Shown: positions 20,351-30,084, counted from the first letter of the stretch. The stretch: DNA of 64,000 nt from Microbulbifer aggregans (GCF_001750105.1 NZ_CP014143.1:1054001-1118000), one strand, 5' to 3'. Translations and numbers: made by a program. Notes: a model not told the origin generated them from the letters alone.

Positions 20351-22672
20351 ATGCGCCGATCGAGCACGACCCACCAGCATCATTCCAAGAACACCCTGGC
20401 ACTCGCCATTACCGGCGTCCTGGTTTCGGGCACGGCCCTGCCGGCAGCGGCCGCGCAAATTGAGGAAGTCAGCGTTACTGCGCAAAAGCGCGAGCAGTCG
20501 GTCAACGATATTGGTGTCTCCGCCAGTGCCATGACCGGCGACATGATGGAAAGCATGGGTGTCGACAGCGCCGTGGACCTGGGCGCGCATACGCCCGGCC
20601 TCGTCACCGTCAATGCCACATCGGGTGGCACACCGGTATTCGCCATTCGCGGTATCGGTCTCGACGACTTCAGTCCCAACAACAGCAGTGGTGTGGGTAT
20701 CTACACCGACGAGGTTTTTGCCAGCAATCCTGCGTTCCTGGGAGGTCAGCTGTTTGATATCGAGCGCGTAGAAGTGTTGAAGGGCCCCCAGGGCACCCTT
20801 TACGGCAAGAACACCACCGGTGGTGCCATCAACTTTATCAGCCGCAAGCCCTCCAGCAAGTTTGAGGCCTATGTGGAAACCGGCCTCGGCAATTTCAACG
20901 CGCAGGAATTGACCGGTGTGGTCGGCGGTGAGATCAGTGGTGAGGTTTTGGGTCGCCTGAGCCTGAATATGTCCCGCGCCGATGGCTGGCAGGAGGATGT
21001 CGAGACCGGCCGCGAATTCGGTGGTGTGGATCGCATGTCGGGTCGCGGCCAGGTGCTGTTCCCGTTTGCCGGCAATGGCGAGGCGCTGGCCAAGGTGTAC
21101 TTCACTTCCGATCAGTCCAGGCCCGTATCGCCACAGGTCAGTGGCCTTGGTGAGGCCTTTGGCGACCCGTCATTCGATGCATTGAACAGCAGCGACGACC
21201 CGACCAAAGTCAATGTGGGCGATCTGGATGTCAGCCGTGACGAGAGTGGCTACGGCGCTTCACTGAACCTGAACTACGGTTTCGAGAATTTCGACCTGAT
21301 TTCCATCAGTGCCGTTGATAGCTACGACCGCCAGGTGGTGGATAACTACGGCGGTTCCGCGGCGGCGATCCTCGATCTGTACCAGGACAACGAGATCAGC
21401 CAGTGGTCACAGGAATTCCGTGTGGTCAGCAACGGCGATGGCGCCATGACCTGGGTCGCCGGGGTCAATATTTCAGAAGACACCGTGACCGTCACCGACG
21501 TGTTTGATGATTCGTTCTTTGTGACCGACTCCGTCGCCAGCACTTTTGTGCTGGATCCCGCCGATGTGCCGGTACAGGGCTGGGATCTGCTGACTGCCAA
21601 CTACGAACAGGTGACCAGCTCCTGGGGCGCCTACCTGCACACCGAGACTGCGGTCAGCGACAGCCTGAACCTGATCGCCGGCATCCGCTACAGCGCCGAT
21701 GAGCGCAGCTTCGACGGCGTATCGACCAACCATGACGCACTTTATTCGTTCAACGATGTGATCGCTGTGATGGATGAGACCCGCAACGAGAGCGCGCTGA
21801 CGGGCAAGCTGGGTATCGACTGGCAGGCCAGCGACGACCTGCTCGTATACGCCAATGTGGCCAACAGCTACAAAGGGGGTGCGTTTTACGGTGCGGCCAT
21901 TCTCGATGACGCCAGCTGGGCCTATGTGGATCCCGAGCAGGTGGTTTCCTACGAGGCCGGTTTCAAGGCCACCCTGTTCGATGCGTCCCTGCAACTGAAC
22001 GGTGCAGTTTTCAGCCTCGACTACACCGATCGTCAGTCGCTGGTGACCATTATCGTCGACGACTTCAGTAATTATCTGGAATTCCCGGTGGCCGACACCA
22101 CCCTGGTGAATGTGCCGGAATCCACTACCAATGGCTTCGAGCTGGATATGCACTGGTTACCGACCGATCACCTGACGGTGATGGCCGGTGTGGCTTATCT
22201 CGACAGCGAAGTGACCCGCGCCCCGAGCACCGCCGATATGCGTGGCATCGAGTCGGACGCCAGCGTCAACGACGCCGCGGACGGCATCGAGCAGCCTTTT
22301 GTTGATGCGCTCGCAGCGCCGCTGCCCGCCGGTGCAGCGTTGTCCCAGTCACCAGAATGGAGCTACAACGGACTGGTCGCCTACGACCTGCCGCTGACCG
22401 ATTACAACCTGCGCCTGCAGACCAGCTATAGCTACAGCGACGAGATGACTGCTCAGCTTGCGGACGACAATGCGCTTTCCGGTCCGGTGCATTCCTGGGA
22501 TGCGGAAGCGGCTCTGAGCGACACGAATGAAAGCTGGCGGGTGAGCGCCTGGATCAAGAACATCGAGGACAGCAGCGCGGAAACCTATGCGTTCTCCAGC
22601 TTTGCCGGCCGCTCTTACTACCGTCAGGCGCCGACCACTTTCGGACTTTCGCTGCGCTACAACTTCTACTAA
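20351..22672 (+). CDS. TonB-dependent outer-membrane receptor
   Basis: 773-residue outer-membrane importer energised by TonB. A signal peptide (cleavage near AAAA) leads into a TonB box region IEEVSVTAQKR. Next come the plug domain (TPVFAIRGIG, VEVLKGPQGTLYGKNTTGGAIN) and a 22-strand-type barrel ending in an aromatic residue (LRYNFY). ATG 20351 follows AGGGACAGGT; the frame is open upstream to 20228. Relatives carry varied substrates. The neighbours (permease, oxidase, aldehyde dehydrogenase) suggest an organic nitrogen compound rather than iron, which is inference. Confidence 0.92.
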   Translation: MRRSSTTHQHHSKNTLALAITGVLVSGTALPAAAAQIEEVSVTAQKREQSVNDIGVSASAMTGDMMESMGVDSAVDLGAHTPGLVTVNATSGGTPVFAIRGIGLDDFSPNNSSGVGIYTDEVFASNPAFLGGQLFDIERVEVLKGPQGTLYGKNTTGGAINFISRKPSSKFEAYVETGLGNFNAQELTGVVGGEISGEVLGRLSLNMSRADGWQEDVETGREFGGVDRMSGRGQVLFPFAGNGEALAKVYFTSDQSRPVSPQVSGLGEAFGDPSFDALNSSDDPTKVNVGDLDVSRDESGYGASLNLNYGFENFDLISISAVDSYDRQVVDNYGGSAAAILDLYQDNEISQWSQEFRVVSNGDGAMTWVAGVNISEDTVTVTDVFDDSFFVTDSVASTFVLDPADVPVQGWDLLTANYEQVTSSWGAYLHTETAVSDSLNLIAGIRYSADERSFDGVSTNHDALYSFNDVIAVMDETRNESALTGKLGIDWQASDDLLVYANVANSYKGGAFYGAAILDDASWAYVDPEQVVSYEAGFKATLFDASLQLNGAVFSLDYTDRQSLVTIIVDDFSNYLEFPVADTTLVNVPESTTNGFELDMHWLPTDHLTVMAGVAYLDSEVTRAPSTADMRGIESDASVNDAADGIEQPFVDALAAPLPAGAALSQSPEWSYNGLVAYDLPLTDYNLRLQTSYSYSDEMTAQLADDNALSGPVHSWDAEAALSDTNESWRVSAWIKNIEDSSAETYAFSSFAGRSYYRQAPTTFGLSLRYNFY

Positions 22673-22694
22673 TCGGCGCGGCGGCGTCAGGTTG

Positions 22695-24125
22695 ATGATG
22701 AGAAAAAACATGTGTGATGAACAGACCCGGACGGACGCCCTAGAAGCGCTTGCGGGCACTACCTTCTTCCCATACTGGCTGGACGCGCCGCAGCGTCCAC
22801 GGGACGAACCGGCGCTGCAGACGCCCGAGTCCTGTGACCTGCTGATCGTAGGGGGCGGCTTTACCGGCCTGTGGGCCGCCGTCCAGGCGAAGGAGGCTGA
22901 TCCCGATCGGAATGTTGTATTGATCGAAGCCAACAGCATTGCCATCGGTGCCTCCGGGCGACCGGCGGCAATCCTGTCTACTTCGGTGATGCACGGTCTG
23001 GCCAACGCACAGCGCCTCTACCCGGATGACATGGAAGAACTGGAGCGGCTTGGTAAAGAAAACCTCGACGGCTTTCGCGAGACCATCGAGCGCTATGGCA
23101 TCGACTGCGACCTGGAGTGGGGCGGCGAGTTGACCGTGGCCATCGGTGAAGAGGGCCTCGAAGATATCAAGAAAGAGCACAAACTCTACTGCCACTACGG
23201 TCACGATGCGCACCTGCTGGACGAGGACGCGATCCGGCACGAGATCAACTCGCCGCTGTTCAGCGGTGGCCTCTGGTCGAAGAAGCGCTCCGGCACCGTG
23301 CACCCGGCAAAACTGGCCTGGGGACTGAAGCGAGTCGCCTTGGAGCTGGGTGTACGGATCTACGAAAACACCCCGATGGTGGAGAACCGCAAAAGCGGGA
23401 CCGGTGTCGAGATCACCACCCCAAAGGCCAGCATTCAGGCCAACCGGGTACTGCTTGCCACCAATGCCTTCGCGGCGGGTAATCGCAAGATCCGCACCCG
23501 TGTGGCCGCGATCCGCGACCGTATCGTGGTAACCGAGCCTCTGACCGAAGCACAGCTGTCGGAAATCGGCTGGCAGAACCGTCAGGGTATCTACGATACC
23601 CGCACGCAACTGAATTACATGCGGCTCACCGCTGACAACCGCATTCTTTTTGGTGGACGCCTGGATTATTTCTTTGGAAACAATACCGATCCGGATGAAG
23701 ACAAGGCGCCGGAGCCTTATGTGCGGCTGATCGATAATTTCTATCGCACTTTCCCCACATTGCGGGGTATTCGATTTACCCATGCCTGGAGTGGCCCTAT
23801 CGCATTGACGACGCGAATGGCGGTGCACTACCAGTACTACCACGGTGGCAAAATGCTTTATGCCGGCGGGTACTCCGGCTTTGGGGTGACTGCGACCCGC
23901 TTCGGCGCGCGTGTGGCTTTGGCGATTCTCGATGACAAAAAGACACCGGAACGGAAATTGAAATTTGCCAGCTCAAAGCCGGCCTATATTCCGCCGGAAC
24001 CGTTCCGCTGGATTGGGGCCAAGATCACGATGTATGCGCTGGATACACTGGATGAAAAAGGTGGCTGGCGCGTGCCCTGGGTACGGATGGTAGAGCGGAT
24101 GGGCTTCCCGGTAACGCAGAAATAA
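22695..24125 (+). CDS. FAD-dependent amine/amino-acid oxidase (DadA/PuuB-like)
   Basis: 476-residue flavoprotein of the glycine/D-amino-acid oxidase family. The Rossmann FAD motif LLIVGGGFTGLWAAVQA is near residue 46. A substrate and FAD region GASGRPAA follows, and the C-terminal FAD loop is MLYAGGYSGFGVTATRFG. The family oxidises primary or secondary amines to imines or aldehydes, and gamma-glutamylputrescine oxidase is a close architectural relative. It starts 22 bases after the receptor stop, so it is cotranscribed with it, and its product could feed the aldehyde dehydrogenase at 17271. Three Met codons lie near the start; I chose the first. Confidence 0.85.
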   Translation: MMRKNMCDEQTRTDALEALAGTTFFPYWLDAPQRPRDEPALQTPESCDLLIVGGGFTGLWAAVQAKEADPDRNVVLIEANSIAIGASGRPAAILSTSVMHGLANAQRLYPDDMEELERLGKENLDGFRETIERYGIDCDLEWGGELTVAIGEEGLEDIKKEHKLYCHYGHDAHLLDEDAIRHEINSPLFSGGLWSKKRSGTVHPAKLAWGLKRVALELGVRIYENTPMVENRKSGTGVEITTPKASIQANRVLLATNAFAAGNRKIRTRVAAIRDRIVVTEPLTEAQLSEIGWQNRQGIYDTRTQLNYMRLTADNRILFGGRLDYFFGNNTDPDEDKAPEPYVRLIDNFYRTFPTLRGIRFTHAWSGPIALTTRMAVHYQYYHGGKMLYAGGYSGFGVTATRFGARVALAILDDKKTPERKLKFASSKPAYIPPEPFRWIGAKITMYALDTLDEKGGWRVPWVRMVERMGFPVTQK

Positions 24126-24177
24126 CCCCGGGATCACTTCTGTTGTAATTACGCTGTTAATGTCCTGTAGACGCTTG

Positions 24178-24231
24178 CCCGCGCGGTCCCGTTGGAGCCT
24201 GGCTCCCGACGGAAGGCCCCGCGGGATTTTT
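24178..24231 (+). terminator. Terminator after the FAD oxidase
   Basis: An outer stem CCCGCG/CGCGGG encloses an inner GGAGCC/GGCTCC stem and is followed by a short T run (24227-24231). It lies in the convergent space between the oxidase and the LuxR-type regulator. Confidence 0.65.
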
Positions 24232-24249
24232 GCTTAAAACCTCCTGCCG

Positions 24250-25089
24250 CTATTTTTCCAGGCTGGCAAGAGGGTCGGGATCATTATTGTTATGATGGCG
24301 CAACGCGCTGATGAACAGATAAAACAGTTCTGACTGCGAGGTGACATCCAGCTTGGCATAAATATGTTTGCGATGTGTTTTAATCGTATCCACACTCGCG
24401 TCGAGCTTGTCGGCCATGGACTTGATTGAGTGTCCCCGCATGGTCATATGCAGTACCTGACACTCACGCTTGGTGAGTACCGAGCTGCCAAAGCTTTCCA
24501 GGGCGTGGTCGAGACGATGCCCAAAACTTCCCTCCGAAGACTCGATGTTGTCACGTTGCGATATCCAGCGGGACAGCAGGCTGCGCACCAGTGGCCACAG
24601 TGAGTGCAGCAATGCTGCCTGTTGTCGTGAGAAGCGGCCGCCACCAAATTCAGAAGCGCGGCCAATGGACAGACTGGCGATTACTCCGCCTTCGCCCCGA
24701 ACCAGATAGCACGCCTCATCGATAAGTTTGGCCTCGCGATAGTACATGCGGAAATATTCGGTTTGGCTGAAAGCATCCGGCGCTACATCGCGCAGAAAGA
24801 ACAGCCCCTGGCGTTTTTCATCCACTGCCGCGCGATAAAATGGATCCAGAAGATAGGCGCCTTCGATATAGCGATCTACCTGTGTGCTGGGCTGCTCGTT
24901 TGCCAGCAGGCGGTGGTGGGTAATTTCGGGTTCACTGTGCGCCGGGTAGAGAATCGCCATACTGCTGTTTCCATCCACCAGCGCCTCGGCGCCTCGCAGT
25001 AACTCTCTGATGCGCAGGGAATCGGTTTCGCACTCAAACAGTGTAGCGAGGCATTGGTGCCAAGCGGTGAGATCTGGAGTAGTCATCAT
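24250..25089 (-). CDS. LuxR-family transcriptional regulator
   Basis: 279-residue protein with a C-terminal LuxR-type HTH (LTKRECQVLHMTMRGHSIKS, then DASVDTIKTHRKHIYAKLDV, about residues 205-255). The N-terminal 190 residues match no domain that I can name; there is no phospho-acceptor receiver pattern and no obvious autoinducer-binding signature. It is convergent with the FAD oxidase at the end of the catabolic island, so it may sense a metabolite for that pathway. Its own promoter must lie in 25090-25357. Confidence 0.85.
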   Translation of the reverse strand: MMTTPDLTAWHQCLATLFECETDSLRIRELLRGAEALVDGNSSMAILYPAHSEPEITHHRLLANEQPSTQVDRYIEGAYLLDPFYRAAVDEKRQGLFFLRDVAPDAFSQTEYFRMYYREAKLIDEACYLVRGEGGVIASLSIGRASEFGGGRFSRQQAALLHSLWPLVRSLLSRWISQRDNIESSEGSFGHRLDHALESFGSSVLTKRECQVLHMTMRGHSIKSMADKLDASVDTIKTHRKHIYAKLDVTSQSELFYLFISALRHHNNNDPDPLASLEK

Positions 25090-25313
25090 GCAACAACCCG
25101 GCGGCTACTGAGGTACTCGAAATCAGCTCCCAAGCATTGGATGGGTAGCGTCGAGGGTCAAATTGATGTCCGTCGGCAAGGCTGAAAATACCAAGATCCG
25201 AAAAAAGAAATCAACAGCGAAGAATTTTACCAAAGAAGCGATCGGGGTGGTTGCCTATAAGGGGGGGCTACCCAGTTATTTATGACCTGCGTAGAAGTCA
25301 GGTTCACGCGCAC

Positions 25314-25335
25314 CCGAGCTGAATATCCAGCTCGG
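25314..25335. other. Perfect 8-bp inverted repeat downstream of the gamma-carbonic anhydrase
   Basis: CCGAGCTG and CAGCTCGG are separated by six bases, with a second small repeat CACGG/CCGTG at 25340-25353. On the minus strand they follow the carbonic-anhydrase stop, but no T-tract is present. They may act as a weak terminator, or as an operator for the LuxR gene further downstream. Confidence 0.4.
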
Positions 25336-25357
25336 ATAGCACGGAACACCGTGGTCC

Positions 25358-25915
25358 TCAGGGTTGTTCCTGACCGGTCAGGTACTCGTTCTTCAACTTG
25401 ACGTAATTGTCGGCAGAGTAACGGAAGAACTGCCGCTCTTTCTCGCTCAGGGGGCGCGCCTGTTTACAGGGCGCTCCCACATACAGGTAGCCGCTTTCAA
25501 GTTTCCTCCCCGGAGGCACCAGCGCGCCGGCAGCAAGCACCACTTCGTCTTCGATAACAGCACCGTCCAGGACAATAGCGCCAATGCCGATCAATACCCG
25601 GTTGCCGACGGTGCACCCGTGCAGGCAGGCCTTGTGGCCGATAGTGACATCATCGCCGATATTGAGTGGCCAGCCATCAGGATTAAACGGTCCGGCATGG
25701 GTGATATGCAGTACTGCACCATCTTGCACACTGGTGCGGGCACCAATACGAATCCGGTGCATGTCACCCCGCAGCACCGCCATCGGCCATACGGAACTGT
25801 CCTCGCCGATGGCGACGTCGCCGATTACGGCGGCCTGGGGATCGACGTAGACGTTGTCACCCAGCTGGGGGCATTGTTGATTGGGGCCTTCGCCGTGGGG
25901 ACGCAATGGGAACAT
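25358..25915 (-). CDS. Gamma-carbonic anhydrase-like hexapeptide-repeat protein
   Basis: 185-residue left-handed beta-helix protein of the gamma-carbonic anhydrase/YrdA/PaaY family. Hexapeptide repeats run from PQAAVIGDVAIGEDSSVWPM to IVLDGAVIEDEVVLAAGALV. The three zinc-ligand His positions fit VLHITHAG and GHKACLHGC. ATG 25915 is chosen because AGGAGG lies six bases upstream. It is divergent from prlC, as in Pseudomonas. Whether it hydrates CO2 or hydrolyses thioesters is not decidable here. Confidence 0.92.
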   Translation of the reverse strand: MFPLRPHGEGPNQQCPQLGDNVYVDPQAAVIGDVAIGEDSSVWPMAVLRGDMHRIRIGARTSVQDGAVLHITHAGPFNPDGWPLNIGDDVTIGHKACLHGCTVGNRVLIGIGAIVLDGAVIEDEVVLAAGALVPPGRKLESGYLYVGAPCKQARPLSEKERQFFRYSADNYVKLKNEYLTGQEQP

Positions 25916-26025
25916 GGGCAACCTCCTGTACAATCAGTCTCTGGTTTACTACCCCTATGATAACTGTTGGCGGGGCTGCTGCGATGCCGCAGTACTGCCG
26001 GGGTCAATCACAAACAAGGTGTCCG

Positions 26026-28050
26026 ATGTCCAACCCGCTGCAAGAACTCCCGTCACTGCCCAGTTTTGACCGACTTGAGCCGGAGCAGGTCGAGCCGGCC
26101 ATCGACGCCCATCTGGCGGCGTGCGACGCCAAACTGCAGAGCGGGCTTTACCAGCGGGGCTGGGACAACGCCGTAGCACCACTCGAGGAGGCCCAGGATC
26201 GCCTGAGCCGGGCCTTTTCACCGGTCAGTCACCTCAACAGCGTGCTCAGCGGCCCGTGGCGGGCCCCTTATGAGGCTGCGCTGGCAAAGATCACCAACTA
26301 TTGGACGGAGCTGGGCCAGAATCGCGAACTGTATGACCTCTATCGCGAACTGGCAGCGAGCGCCGATTTTGCGTCGTGGCCACAGGCGCGGCGCAAGACC
26401 ATAGAACTGGCGCTGCGAGACTTTCACCTCGGCGGGGTGGCCCTCGAGGGCGATGAGCGAACACAGTTCGCGGCAAACAGCCGGCGGCTGGCAGAGCTCT
26501 CAAGCACTTTTGCCAACAATGTCCTGGATGCCACCAATGCCTGGACCTACCGCACCGAAGACGAAAGTGAGCTGACCGGCCTGCCGGACACCGCGGTGGA
26601 AACTGCCCGTGCCGCTGCAGAGAATCGGGGCGAGCGTGGTTGGGTGATCACACTCGATGGCCCGAGTTATCTGGCCGTCATGACCCATGCTGAGAACCGG
26701 GATCTGCGTAAAATGGTGCATCTGGCATTTGTCACCCGCGCATCGGAGCAGGGACAGCATGCCGGTCGTTTTGATAACAGCGCGGTGATGACCGAAATTC
26801 TCGCACTGCGGGCGCAGCAGGCGAACTTGCTGGGTATGAACAATTACGCGGAACGCTCGCTGGCAAGCAAGATGGCAGAGAGTAACGACGTGGTGTTGGA
26901 TTTCCTCCATAACCTGGCGCGACGAGCGCGGCCAGCGGCGGAGCGCGAGTTTGCCGAACTGCAGGCATTTGCCACTGAGCAACTGGGCCTGGACCAGCTT
27001 GAACCCTGGGATATTGCCTGGGCTGCGGAGAAGCTGAAGCGCGAGCGCTATGCGGTAAGCCAGGAGGAACTGAGACCTTATTTCCCGTTTCCGAAGGTGC
27101 TTAAGGGGATGTTCGCCGTGGTCGAACGGCTGTTCGGCGTCACCGTGGAAGCCGATTCTTCCGTGACCGTCTGGCACCCTGATGTAGAGTTTTTCTGGTT
27201 GAAGCGGGGTGGCGAAAAGCTGGCGGGTTTCTACCTGGATCCTTTCGCCCGTGAGAAAAAGCGGGGTGGAGCATGGATGGATACGGTCAGCACGCGCCGG
27301 CAGGGCGCGGAAGGCCTTCAGTTGCCAGTGGCCTATCTGGTCTGCAATTTCAGTCCACCCACCGGCGCCAAACCGTCACTCCTGACGCACTACGAAGTGA
27401 CGACGCTATTCCACGAATTCGGCCACGGGCTGCACCATATGCTGACCCGGGTGGATGTAGGCCCGGTCTCCGGGATCAACGGAGTCGCCTGGGACGCCGT
27501 GGAGTTGCCGAGCCAGTTCCTGGAAAACTGGTGTTGGGAGCCCGAAGCGATCGCCATGATCTCTGGTCATTATGAAAGCGGTGAACCCCTGCCGGAGGCC
27601 CTGCTGGACAAGATGCTGGCGGCCAAGAACTTCCAGTCCGCCATGTTTACCGTGCGGCAACTGGAGTTTGCCCTATTCGACTTTCAGCTCCATTGCCGCG
27701 AGCAGGGTGCATCGGCAGAGGACGTGCAGGCGTTACTGGATCAGGTTCGTAGCGAAGTCGCTGTGGTGCCGGTGGCGCCAGAGAACCGTTTCCAGCACAG
27801 CTTTAGCCATATCTTTGCTGGCGGCTATGCGGCAGGCTATTACAGCTACAAATGGGCGGAAGTTCTGTCAGCGGATGCGTTTTCCCTGTTCGAGGAAAGG
27901 GGGATTTTTGATCAGGAAACCGGCGAGCGCTTCCTGCGGAGTATTCTCGAGCAGGGGGGCAGCCGGGATGCCCTCGAACTGTTCACCGAGTTTCGCGGTC
28001 GTGGACCGGAAATTGATGCCCTCCTGAGACACTCTGGCATCGAAGCCTGA
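26026..28050 (+). CDS. prlC: Oligopeptidase A (M3 metallopeptidase)
   Basis: Cytosolic zinc peptidase that degrades signal peptides and other short peptides. The catalytic HExxH is seen in TTLFHEFGHGLHHML near residue 463, with the third ligand Glu about 28 residues later (AVELPSQFLENW). The 674-residue length is normal for PrlC. The frame is open upstream to 25906 but MSNPLQELPSLP at ATG 26026 matches the family start, with AAGGTG upstream. The YheV-like gene follows at once, a known pairing. Confidence 0.95.
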   Translation: MSNPLQELPSLPSFDRLEPEQVEPAIDAHLAACDAKLQSGLYQRGWDNAVAPLEEAQDRLSRAFSPVSHLNSVLSGPWRAPYEAALAKITNYWTELGQNRELYDLYRELAASADFASWPQARRKTIELALRDFHLGGVALEGDERTQFAANSRRLAELSSTFANNVLDATNAWTYRTEDESELTGLPDTAVETARAAAENRGERGWVITLDGPSYLAVMTHAENRDLRKMVHLAFVTRASEQGQHAGRFDNSAVMTEILALRAQQANLLGMNNYAERSLASKMAESNDVVLDFLHNLARRARPAAEREFAELQAFATEQLGLDQLEPWDIAWAAEKLKRERYAVSQEELRPYFPFPKVLKGMFAVVERLFGVTVEADSSVTVWHPDVEFFWLKRGGEKLAGFYLDPFAREKKRGGAWMDTVSTRRQGAEGLQLPVAYLVCNFSPPTGAKPSLLTHYEVTTLFHEFGHGLHHMLTRVDVGPVSGINGVAWDAVELPSQFLENWCWEPEAIAMISGHYESGEPLPEALLDKMLAAKNFQSAMFTVRQLEFALFDFQLHCREQGASAEDVQALLDQVRSEVAVVPVAPENRFQHSFSHIFAGGYAAGYYSYKWAEVLSADAFSLFEERGIFDQETGERFLRSILEQGGSRDALELFTEFRGRGPEIDALLRHSGIEA

Positions 28051-28074
28051 TTGCAGTAAGAAAGAGGTAACCCG

Positions 28075-28344
28075 ATGCAGGATGAAAAAAACAAACCGGT
28101 AAAAAGGCGCTTTATTGCTGGAGCAGTATGCCCCCGCTGTGGAGAAATGGATACCATTGTCAATTACCGGCTCGGTGACAAAAATTATCGAGAGTGTGTG
28201 AATTGCGGATTCAAGGATGAAATACGTATTCAGTCGAGGCCCGCGGAGATCCCCACACGCGTGAATGAAAGTGGTTTGGATAAAGAAGTCGAAACACCGG
28301 TTAAAATTCTCGAGCCAGGGCCCGCGAAAAAAAATAGAAAATAA
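28075..28344 (+). CDS. YheV-like zinc-ribbon protein (DUF2387)
   Basis: 89-residue protein with two CxxC knuckles (CPRCG near 24 and CVNCG near 42) in a short N-terminal zinc ribbon, the hallmark of the YheV/DUF2387 family. The C-terminal half is charged and probably disordered. It lies 24 bases after prlC with an AGAGG site, the usual association for this family. Its role is unknown. Confidence 0.85.
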   Translation: MQDEKNKPVKRRFIAGAVCPRCGEMDTIVNYRLGDKNYRECVNCGFKDEIRIQSRPAEIPTRVNESGLDKEVETPVKILEPGPAKKNRK

Positions 28345-28362
28345 AGCGAGAGACGAATCCGC

Positions 28363-29214
28363 GTGAATAAAAGTATTGGCCTTGTTGTGCTGATGGGCGG
28401 GGCCCTGATAGCTGCAGCGCTGGTTTACGGGGAGTGGCAACGACGCCAGGAGGATGATCGCCAGCAGGCCGCTCACCTACTGGCTAGCTGCGTCAATCAG
28501 GGGCTGCTTTCTCTCTTTCGTTTGCAGGCGAATGACTGGAAGAAAAAACCAGATTTTCATCGCCAGGAAGAAATCTCCCTGCAAGTGGCTGTTGCTGAGT
28601 TGCCGGAAAAAATTCTTGCAATAAAGCCATCCGACTACTCCGGGCGCATTGCCAATGCGGTAGCGCTTTGTGAATCACTGACCGAGAACAGTATTCGCCA
28701 ACATGGGACAATTTTTGGACCTGTGGGCAATTTTGCCGAGGCGGGGCCTGTTGATCCGGCAGCTCTGGTTGTGGAGAAAAACCGGTCCCGGCAGGCGCGA
28801 ACCCTGCGGCAATTGCATATTTCGGCCCGCGCCGCAGAGCGTTATCTGGAGGATCTGGAGACAGATCTGGAATCAAAGCTGATCGCTGCGAAACTGGACG
28901 CAAGGACCGAGGAATTGGTGCGCAAAGAGATCCGTTCAGAAGTGCTGGATTATTATCAGCAGGGTGACTTCTCCCGCAGTAGTGTGGAGCGTTATATCGC
29001 CCGCAGGGAAAAGTTGGCACAACTGTTGGCAGACAACCCGCGTGGATATAGCCGGCGTGGTGGCACGCTGTACTTTTATGACCCGGCTCTCCGTCGCAGT
29101 GTTGACAGTCTCAGCCGCGCCCTGTCGCAGGGGCATACAGATGTCATTGGCAACTGGCAGCGGATCGTTCGCCATCAGCAGCGGCGAGTCGAACAAGAAC
29201 GCGAAGCAGAATGA
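28363..29214 (+). CDS. Membrane-anchored coiled-coil protein, unknown
   Basis: 283 residues. A single N-terminal transmembrane anchor (about 5-22) is followed by a charged, mostly helical periplasmic or cytoplasmic region with many Arg/Glu heptad-like segments between about 130 and 230. No family is recognised. The GTG start at 28363 is 18 bases after the YheV-like stop, so it ends the prlC transcript. The lower GC of its first part, shared with the YheV-like gene, differs slightly from neighbours. Confidence 0.6.
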   Translation: MNKSIGLVVLMGGALIAAALVYGEWQRRQEDDRQQAAHLLASCVNQGLLSLFRLQANDWKKKPDFHRQEEISLQVAVAELPEKILAIKPSDYSGRIANAVALCESLTENSIRQHGTIFGPVGNFAEAGPVDPAALVVEKNRSRQARTLRQLHISARAAERYLEDLETDLESKLIAAKLDARTEELVRKEIRSEVLDYYQQGDFSRSSVERYIARREKLAQLLADNPRGYSRRGGTLYFYDPALRRSVDSLSRALSQGHTDVIGNWQRIVRHQQRRVEQEREAE

Positions 29215-29412
29215 TGCTGGATCGGGGCATCCAGGCAGCTAAAGTCGTAAGCACGATAGAAATACCGGGAAAAGGAACAGCGGGCACCACAGGGATTTCA
29301 GCCCGCCCAAGTTTTCCATCCTGAGTGCCTTTATTGTAATGCTGTAGTGCCTAGTCGGGCCTACTGATTCCCGGTCATCAGGCTCTCTCTCCTCGATGCC
29401 GATGCAGGGGAA

Positions 29413-30084
29413 TCAGTGGAGGGTCTCTTCTTCCAGTTCCTCCTCGAGAATATGTAGCCGGATTTGCATCTCGGCGGCAAAATCAGGCCAGCGGCCTGGT
29501 GTGGAGGAGTGGCATTGTCGCCCGACAATGAGTGCCACGACCCGCTCACTGGCCAGCTGAATATCATCGAAATCCCGGGCCGCGCGCAGGCTGATACGAT
29601 CCAATGCCGCCGCCTTTTCCTCTCCAATCAATTCCCGCACCACCAGGTTTGCCACCATGGGATCCATTGGCAGTAACGGCATGCCCAGGCTGAACTGCAG
29701 GCGATCATTGGCCTCTTCAAGGAGTCGGTGGCAGAGGTAGACGTACGGTAGCAATGCCTGCGCGGGTAGTGGGCGACCCTTCGTGGCGGCCATGCGTTCG
29801 GCACGGGCGAAAGTGCGCCGGAAAAGTCTTCGCATGATCCGTGTCGAAATGCCAGCGGCATGACACAGTCCGACCATCTGCTCAAACCAGTAGGGCAGTG
29901 TCTCCATGTAACGGATAGCGAAACTCGTCAGTATCAGCACCCCATCGCCCTGGGGCAGGCTCACAGTATGGTGAAGATCGGGCAGATTACTACGGAGAGC
30001 ACTTTTGAGGCTGCCATCGCGATGCTCATCTTCGACCGAGCGCTGGATGATGGCCTGCAGGGACTGGAATTCGTTTTGCGTCAT
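29413..30084 (-). CDS. Conserved hypothetical protein
   Basis: 223-residue protein without signal peptide or membrane span. It is Arg- and Leu-rich, probably all-helical, with an acidic C-terminus (LEEELEEET). I recognise no domain. It lies downstream of a MATE transporter on the same strand, with 131 bases between. The long uninterrupted frame with normal codon use supports a real gene. Confidence 0.55.
   Translation of the reverse strand: MTQNEFQSLQAIIQRSVEDEHRDGSLKSALRSNLPDLHHTVSLPQGDGVLILTSFAIRYMETLPYWFEQMVGLCHAAGISTRIMRRLFRRTFARAERMAATKGRPLPAQALLPYVYLCHRLLEEANDRLQFSLGMPLLPMDPMVANLVVRELIGEEKAAALDRISLRAARDFDDIQLASERVVALIVGRQCHSSTPGRWPDFAAEMQIRLHILEEELEEETLH

Noticed and set aside
20351..24125. 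Naming the island a Puu putrescine pathway
   Set aside because: No gamma-glutamylputrescine synthetase or hydrolase is present; the oxidase and dehydrogenase alone are not specific.
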